Positions 59,692 to 64,000 of a stretch of DNA of 64,000 nucleotides are shown here, one piece after another (the stretch's first letter is position 1; every line of letters begins with the position of its first letter). The notes beneath the pieces are model-generated. The model was not told the DNA's origin, did no database searches, and was given only the letters and a program-made list of their open reading frames with translations. Origin of the DNA: Collimonas sp. OK242 (GTDB lineage Bacteria; Pseudomonadota; Gammaproteobacteria; Burkholderiales; Burkholderiaceae_D); contig NZ_FNOR01000018.1 of NCBI RefSeq assembly GCF_900107095.1, positions 49,250 to 113,249 of the forward strand, read 5' to 3'. Position numbers and translations under genes: made by a program.

Positions 59692-60527
59692 GTGCAGCTA
59701 TGAGTGCAGCAAATAAGCAAGGCCGCGGCGCAGCCTGGTTCTCCAGGCTGACCGGCGAGGCACAGCTGGTTGCCGGATATCCCGCTTCGGTGCGGGTGGC
59801 CGACGCCGATCTCGCCGGTAAAAGAGCGCGCTACATTGCGGTGGTGCCGGACCCGGACAACCGCTTCCCGCGCGTCCGTAACGGCGAGGTCGGCCTGGTG
59901 GAAGGCTGGCAACTCGCGCGCGCGGTACAAGAACTGGTGGCAGCCGACCGCGGCAGAAAAATCAAGACGCCGATCGTCGCGGTGATCGACGTCGCCAGCC
60001 AGGCCTATGGCCGGCGCGAGGAAGGCTTCGGCATCCACCAGGCGCTGGCTGGCGCCGCCGGCGCCTACGTCGAGGCGCGACTGGCGGGTCATCCCGTGAT
60101 CGGGCTGATCGTCGGCAAGGCCATGTCCGGCGCTTTTCTGGCCCACGGCTATCAGGCCAACCGCCTGATCGCAATCAGCGATCCGGAAGTGATGGTGCAT
60201 GCCATGGGAAAGGCATCGGCGGCGCGTATCACGATGCGTTCGGTCGACGCGCTGGAATCCTTGGCCTCGACCATACCGCCGATGGCCTACGACATCGAAA
60301 GTTATGCGTCGCTGGGCTTGCTGTGGCGATGCCTGCAAGTGGCGCACCCGGATGCGCCGTCCGCGGCCGACATCGATACCGTGGAAAGCAGCCTGCACGC
60401 CGCGCTCGAAGACATCCTGGCGGACAGCAGCCGCGACCTGGCTAGTCGGCTGGGGGCGGAACACCGTCAGGCGTCGAGCAAGGTGCGCGAGATGTTGCGC
60501 ATCCAGTGGAGGGCCAGCCAACCTTAA
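59688..60527 (+). CDS. mdcE: Malonate decarboxylase gamma subunit
   Basis: A 279-residue crotonase-fold partner of MdcD. Seen: RGAAWFSRLTGEAQLVAGYP, DADLAGKRARYIAVVPDPDN, KTPIVAVIDVASQAYGRREE GFGIHQALAGAAGAYVEARL and GHPVIGLIVGKAMSGAFLAH GYQANRLIA. These are MdcE landmarks. ATG 59688 overlaps the mdcD stop as ATGA. About 90 bp separate it from madL. In that gap AAGGAG is followed by ATT where a start codon might be expected, but the frame ends at once. Confidence 0.95.
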   Translation: MSAAMSAANKQGRGAAWFSRLTGEAQLVAGYPASVRVADADLAGKRARYIAVVPDPDNRFPRVRNGEVGLVEGWQLARAVQELVAADRGRKIKTPIVAVIDVASQAYGRREEGFGIHQALAGAAGAYVEARLAGHPVIGLIVGKAMSGAFLAHGYQANRLIAISDPEVMVHAMGKASAARITMRSVDALESLASTIPPMAYDIESYASLGLLWRCLQVAHPDAPSAADIDTVESSLHAALEDILADSSRDLASRLGAEHRQASSKVREMLRIQWRASQP

Positions 60528-60615
60528 CTTAAGAAGGAGCAACCATTATTTTTCTGTAACGCTAAAAAAACAAGATTTGACAAGCCGCTGATGTCATCAA
60601 TTAGGAGACAAAATC

Positions 60616-61017
60616 ATGATTATTTACGGAACCGCCTTACTCGCCTGCTGCCACCTGCTGGGGATTTTCCTTGGCGACCTTCTCGGCCAGTTGATCGGCG
60701 TCAAGACCAACGTTGGCGGTGTCGGCATCGCCATGCTGCTATTAATTTTCGCCCGCCTGTACATGCAGCCGCGAGGGCTTTTGCCCAAGCCGACCGAAGC
60801 AGGTGTCGGTTTTTGGGCTGCGATGTATATCCCGGTAGTGGTTGCCATGGCCGCCCAGCAGGATGTGGTTGCGGCATTGCGCGGTGGACCTGTGGCGTTG
60901 CTGTCGGCATTGGGCGCGGTTGCCGTCTGCGCCTGCTGCATCGCGTTGATCAATCGCACGGAAAGTCAGGCCGGGATCGACGCGGCCGTGGCTGACCTGG
61001 CGCCGTTGGCCGAATAG
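60616..61017 (+). CDS. madL: Malonate transporter subunit MadL
   Basis: A 133-residue membrane protein with about four hydrophobic segments: MIIYGTALLACCHLLGIFLG DLLGQLIGVKTNVGGVGIAM, LLLIFARLYMQPRGLLPKPT, GFWAAMYIPVVVAMAAQQDV and ALLSALGAVAVCACCIALI. It matches MadL, small half of the Na+-linked malonate carrier first described in Malonomonas. It pairs with madM, 8 bp downstream. Placement between mdcE and mdcG differs from operons where the carrier genes come last. Confidence 0.94.
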   Translation: MIIYGTALLACCHLLGIFLGDLLGQLIGVKTNVGGVGIAMLLLIFARLYMQPRGLLPKPTEAGVGFWAAMYIPVVVAMAAQQDVVAALRGGPVALLSALGAVAVCACCIALINRTESQAGIDAAVADLAPLAE

Positions 61018-61025
61018 GAGACATC

Positions 61026-61790
61026 ATGTTAGAAATATTTCAAAAAGCGGTACACCAAAACGGACTCGTGACCGCCTTTGCGGTGATCGGTATCATTATC
61101 TTGCTGTCAGGAGCCATCTCGCGCAAGCTCACCTACGGCCGCATCCATGGTTCGGCGATCGCCATCATGATCGGCCTGGCGCTGGCATACTGGGGCGGCA
61201 TAGTGAGCGGCGGCACCAAGGGGCTGGCCGACGTTTCGCTGTTCAGCGGCATTGGCCTGATGGGCGGCGCCATGCTGCGCGATTTCGCCATCGTCGCCAC
61301 CGCTTTCGAGGTGCAAGCCACCGAGGCGCGCAAGGCCGGGCTGGTCGGCGTCGTGTCATTACTGCTGGGGACGGTATTGCCGTTCATCGTCGGCGCCAGC
61401 ATCGCCCGCGCCTTTGGCTACTCCGATGCGGTCAGCATGACCACCATCGGCTGCGGTGCGATCACCTATATCGTCGGCCCGGTCACCGGTGCGGCGATTG
61501 GCGCAAGTTCCGATGTGATGGCGCTGAGCATCGCCACCGGCCTGGTGAAGGCTATTATCGTCATGGTCGGCACCCCCATCGCAGCGCGCTTTCTCGGTCT
61601 GAAAACGCCGCGCTCCGCAATGGTGTTCGGTGGCCTTGCAGGTACCGTCAGCGGTGTTTCAGCCGGCCTCGCCGCGACCGACCGCAAGCTGGTGCCGTAC
61701 GGCGCGCTGGTGGCGACATTCCATACCGGCATCGGCTGCCTGCTAGGGCCATCCGTACTGTTCTTTGCCACGAAGGCAATTGTGGGTTGA
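61026..61790 (+). CDS. madM: Malonate transporter subunit MadM
   Basis: A 254-residue polytopic membrane protein: AFAVIGIIILLSGAISRKLT YGRIHGSAIAIMIGLALAYW, GLMGGAMLRDFAIVATAFEV, GLVGVVSLLLGTVLPFIVGA, AITYIVGPVTGAAIGASSDV MALSIATGLVKAIIVMVGTP and GALVATFHTGIGCLLGPSVL. It matches MadM, the large subunit of the malonate:Na+ symporter. Ribosome site AGGAG lies upstream of its ATG. Confidence 0.95.
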   Translation: MLEIFQKAVHQNGLVTAFAVIGIIILLSGAISRKLTYGRIHGSAIAIMIGLALAYWGGIVSGGTKGLADVSLFSGIGLMGGAMLRDFAIVATAFEVQATEARKAGLVGVVSLLLGTVLPFIVGASIARAFGYSDAVSMTTIGCGAITYIVGPVTGAAIGASSDVMALSIATGLVKAIIVMVGTPIAARFLGLKTPRSAMVFGGLAGTVSGVSAGLAATDRKLVPYGALVATFHTGIGCLLGPSVLFFATKAIVG

Positions 61791-61792
61791 TC

Positions 61793-62548
61793 ATGGAAGC
61801 CGTATCGCTCAAGCAAGCGGAGGACGAAACCTTGGGCACATCAGCATCTGAGGAGGTCGGTGCGGACATTCTTTGCCCGCACGACTTGCTCTGGATCGAA
61901 GACGCCAAAGCGCTGACGACGGTTAGCCCGCTTCCGCCTTGGGCGAGCGCTGACCGGCTCTTGCGGGCGCCGGTCGTAGTACGGCGCGAGAAGGTCGACG
62001 ATCCCCGCCTGGTCCCGGTTGGCTTGCGCGGCAAGACCCGAAGCGAGCGCTTTGCTGCCTATCTCGACCGCAATGCGGTGGCACGCCGCATCAGGCCGGA
62101 GATGATGGTTGACCATGCTCTGGCTTATATCGAAGAGCAGCGTGGTCTGCTGCGGGCCTTCGAGGCACTTGCGGTTCTGGCGCCTTTGCTTGATGCAACC
62201 GGCCTGGCCTGGGGCCCAACGGGCGGCGTCGGATTTCAGCTTGCATCGCGGCTGCCGGTCGTCCGCGCAGACAGCGATCTCGACATTCTGCTGCGTTCAC
62301 GAGCGCCTCTGAGTACTGCGCAGATGCTGGAGCTGCGGATGATATGCTCATCTCCAATATGCCGTATCGATATTCAGGTCGATACCGGCAATGGCGCTTT
62401 TTCTTTTGCCGAATGGGCCAACGTCAATGCGCAATGGGCCAGCGGAAATGGGCGAGTTCTGCTTAAGACTGACACCGGCCCGGTTTTGACTACCGATCCA
62501 TGGCACACGAACAACTGGCAAGATGCAGAAAGCGTGAAGCCAGCATGA
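61793..62548 (+). CDS. mdcG: Malonate decarboxylase holo-ACP synthase (phosphoribosyl-dephospho-CoA transferase)
   Basis: A ~251-residue nucleotidyltransferase that attaches the prosthetic group made by MdcB to Ser25 of MdcC. Seen: DILCPHDLLWIEDAKALTTV, WASADRLLRAPVVVRREKVD, VPVGLRGKTRSERFAAYLDR and TGLAWGPTGGVGFQLASRLP VVRADSDLDILLR, where DSDLDILL is the metal-binding nucleotidyltransferase motif. ATG 61793 is used; its stop overlaps mdcH as ATGA. Confidence 0.92.
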   Translation: MEAVSLKQAEDETLGTSASEEVGADILCPHDLLWIEDAKALTTVSPLPPWASADRLLRAPVVVRREKVDDPRLVPVGLRGKTRSERFAAYLDRNAVARRIRPEMMVDHALAYIEEQRGLLRAFEALAVLAPLLDATGLAWGPTGGVGFQLASRLPVVRADSDLDILLRSRAPLSTAQMLELRMICSSPICRIDIQVDTGNGAFSFAEWANVNAQWASGNGRVLLKTDTGPVLTTDPWHTNNWQDAESVKPA

Positions 62549-63480
62549 TCCTGTTCACCTTTCCCGGCCAAGGCGCGCAGCGGCCTGGAATGCTGCATTC
62601 GCTTCCTGATCATCCGGCAGTCGCGCGCACGCTCGACGAGACCTTTGACGCACTCCGCGACGACCCCTTAACTCTGGATACTGCCAAAGCACTCGAATCC
62701 ACAGTTGCCGTGCAACTGTGTCTGCTGGTGGCTGGCGTCGCAATGGCCAGATTCTTCGTTGCACACAAAGTTGGCCCGCATATGGTCGCGGGCCTGTCCA
62801 TAGGCTCCTACCCGGCTGCGGTGATCGCCGGCGCCCTTGAATATGCCGACGCAGTGCGGCTGGTAGCGCGGCGCGGGCAACTGATGGAGAGCGCCTATCC
62901 GCACGGCTACGGCATGGCGGCGATAGTCGGTCTCGATCGCTATCAGCTGGAACCGCTGATAGCACGCGTTCATACCCCTGCTGCACCGGTCTACCTGGCC
63001 AACCTGAACGCAAACAGGCAACTGGTGATTGCAGGAGCTGACGGACCGATGCGTCTGGTCATGCGTCTCGCGCTCGGACAAGGCGCGACCAGGGTGGAAC
63101 GTCTGGCAGTCAGTGTGCCGTCCCATTGCGAACTGTTCGATTCGGCGGCAGTAGAAATGAGAGCGGCCTTTGCAGGAGTCACCGTACACCGTCCGCAGTC
63201 GACTTATCTGAGCAGCGGCATTGCACGCGCTCTTTTCGAACCGGGGATTATCGCCGATGACCTCGCCAATAATATGGCGCGACAGGTACATTGGTTTGAA
63301 ACCGCCCGTCTTGCCTGGGAACGCGGTGCACGACTGGCGCTGGAAATGCCGAGCGGTTCCGTACTGACCAATCTGACAGCGCCGGTATTCGCTGATGGCC
63401 AGGCGTTCTGCTGCGACAACAACCGGATTGATACGCTGCTCGCTTTGCTATCGCGCGAGCAGGCTCAAGCAACTCATTAA
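62545..63480 (+). CDS. mdcH: Malonyl-CoA:ACP transacylase of malonate decarboxylase (epsilon subunit)
   Basis: A 311-residue acyltransferase of the FabD fold. It loads malonyl groups from malonyl-CoA on the carrier to start the cycle. Seen: LFTFPGQGAQRPGMLHSLPD, the active-site VAGLSIGSYPAAVIAGAL with nucleophile Ser85, VPSHCELFDSAAVEMRAAF with the catalytic His, and MARQVHWFETARLAWERGAR near the C-terminus. Last mdc gene; acs follows after 25 bp. Confidence 0.94.
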   Translation: MILFTFPGQGAQRPGMLHSLPDHPAVARTLDETFDALRDDPLTLDTAKALESTVAVQLCLLVAGVAMARFFVAHKVGPHMVAGLSIGSYPAAVIAGALEYADAVRLVARRGQLMESAYPHGYGMAAIVGLDRYQLEPLIARVHTPAAPVYLANLNANRQLVIAGADGPMRLVMRLALGQGATRVERLAVSVPSHCELFDSAAVEMRAAFAGVTVHRPQSTYLSSGIARALFEPGIIADDLANNMARQVHWFETARLAWERGARLALEMPSGSVLTNLTAPVFADGQAFCCDNNRIDTLLALLSREQAQATH

Positions 63481-63505
63481 TCACATCATATTGGAATAGG
63501 AAACC

Positions 63506-64000
63506 ATGGCAGACATAGAGACCTTCAAACAAGAAACCCGGATTTTCGAACCGGCGCCCAGCTTCGTGCAGAGTGCCGCGATTTCCGGCATGGACGCGTA
63601 TCGCGCTCTGGTGGCCGAAGCCGAACAGGATGAGCAGGGCTTCTGGGGTCGCCTGGCCCGTGAACACCTGCAATGGCAAACCCCTTTCACCAAGGTGCTG
63701 GACGAATCCGATGCGCCGTTCTACAAATGGTTTGGCGACGGCAAGCTGAACGTTTCCTACAACTGTCTCGACGTCCATTTGCACAATGGCAATGCGGACA
63801 AAGTCGCGGTGATCTTTGAAACCGACAGCGGCGATGTCACCAAGGTCACTTATCAGGAACTACATAAAAAAGTCTGCCAGTTCGCCAATGGCCTGAAATC
63901 GCTCGGCATCAAGAAGGGCGACCGGGTCGTCATCTACATGCCGATGTCGATCGAAGGCGTGGTCGCGATGCAAGCCTGCGCCCGTATCGGCGCCACCCAT
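63506..64000 (+). CDS. Acetyl-CoA/acyl-CoA synthetase, N-terminal part (runs off window)
   Basis: The first 165 residues of an adenylate-forming acyl-CoA synthetase close to Acs/Prp[71 protein letters not shown], then [40 protein letters not shown]. The ATP-binding and catalytic Lys regions lie outside the window. ATG 63506 has GGAATAGGAAACC upstream and comes 25 bp after mdcH. If the substrate is acetate, it would recapture the acetate released by malonate decarboxylase as acetyl-CoA. Acetate versus propionate cannot be settled from this part. Confidence 0.9.
   Translation, partial: MADIETFKQETRIFEPAPSFVQSAAISGMDAYRALVAEAEQDEQGFWGRLAREHLQWQTPFTKVLDESDAPFYKWFGDGKLNVSYNCLDVHLHNGNADKVAVIFETDSGDVTKVTYQELHKKVCQFANGLKSLGIKKGDRVVIYMPMSIEGVVAMQACARIGATH

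Noticed and set aside
60528..60560. Strong AAGGAG followed by ATT in the mdcE-madL gap
   Set aside because: The frame after ATT ends within five codons; no gene can be supported.
1..64000. CRISPR arrays, tRNA or rRNA genes, prophage or integrase genes
   Set aside because: Looked for characteristic repeat-spacer patterns, tRNA cloverleaf ends and integrase motifs and saw none. The only tandem arrays are the coding 15-bp repeat and a short 7-bp repeat.

Overview
The window looks like a piece of chromosome from a betaproteobacterium of the order Burkholderiales, most likely the family Oxalobacteraceae; a Collimonas- or Herbaspirillum-like soil organism is my guess. The basis is the GC-rich coding style, the mdcABCDE-madLM-mdcGH malonate operon, the kynU-kynA pair, a 3-hydroxybutyrate oligomer hydrolase and a YaiL/DUF2058 gene. 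No rRNA, tRNA or CRISPR array was seen. The window opens inside a LysR gene and closes inside an acyl/acetyl-CoA synthetase gene.

Layout. (1) 1-4.2 kb: a LysR regulator divergent from an aldehyde dehydrogenase with an unusual active site, then an anion/sugar-acid MFS permease. (2) 4.3-17.1 kb: an oxidative catabolic island on the minus strand. It encodes a cytochrome P450, a [2Fe-2S] and a [3Fe-4S]-type ferredoxin, a FAD ferredoxin reductase, an aldehyde dehydrogenase, a Rieske oxygenase with its own PDR/VanB-type reductase, a fumarylacetoacetate-hydrolase-family enzyme, a Crp/Fnr regulator and a porin, with a plus-strand SDR dehydrogenase beside it. Two families of degenerate direct repeats, one carrying IS6-like transposase starts, lie at its edges. 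(3) 18-23.6 kb: divergent secreted polysaccharide-degrading genes, a GH28 polygalacturonase lipoprotein with a tandem-repeat linker and an alginate-lyase-family protein with FN3 and LamG modules, plus an orphan secretin-type N-domain protein. (4) 23.6-26.8 kb: tryptophan/kynurenine catabolism (kynU, kynA) with the remains of kynB, a truncated LysR gene and a DJ-1/PfpI remnant. (5) 26.9-32.5 kb: a LacI-regulated, translationally coupled ABC importer operon ending in a GpdQ-like phosphodiesterase. (6) 33-40.7 kb: an exported GH15 glucoamylase with a CBM20 module, small exported proteins, and 3HB-oligomer hydrolase. (7) 40.8-46.3 kb: YaiL-like protein, cytochrome b561, and ethanolamine ammonia-lyase (eutBC) with a divergent EutR-like AraC regulator. 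(8) 46.4-51.5 kb: a MocR regulator divergent from a D-amino-acid dehydrogenase / binding protein / RidA operon. (9) 51.7-54 kb: a PaiB-like protein divergent from a second MocR regulator. (10) 54.1-64 kb: malonate catabolism with its LysR regulator, a porin pseudogene in between, and acs downstream.

Working together, these genes describe a scavenger. It takes in and oxidises plant and microbial polymers (pectin, alginate-like uronans, starch, PHB oligomers), aromatic or terpenoid compounds, tryptophan, ethanolamine, D-amino acids, probable phosphodiesters and malonate. Malonate decarboxylation yields acetate, and the acs-like gene just downstream can return acetate to acetyl-CoA. A recurring theme is gene decay by internal deletion or truncation (kynB, a porin, a LysR gene, IS6-like starts, a PfpI-like gene), so this stretch is an actively remodelled accessory region. 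The most interesting signals are the repeat-bounded P450/Rieske island, the kynB internal deletion, the LacI/GpdQ-type transporter operon with its perfect operator, and a pair of stem-loops with compensatory stem changes.
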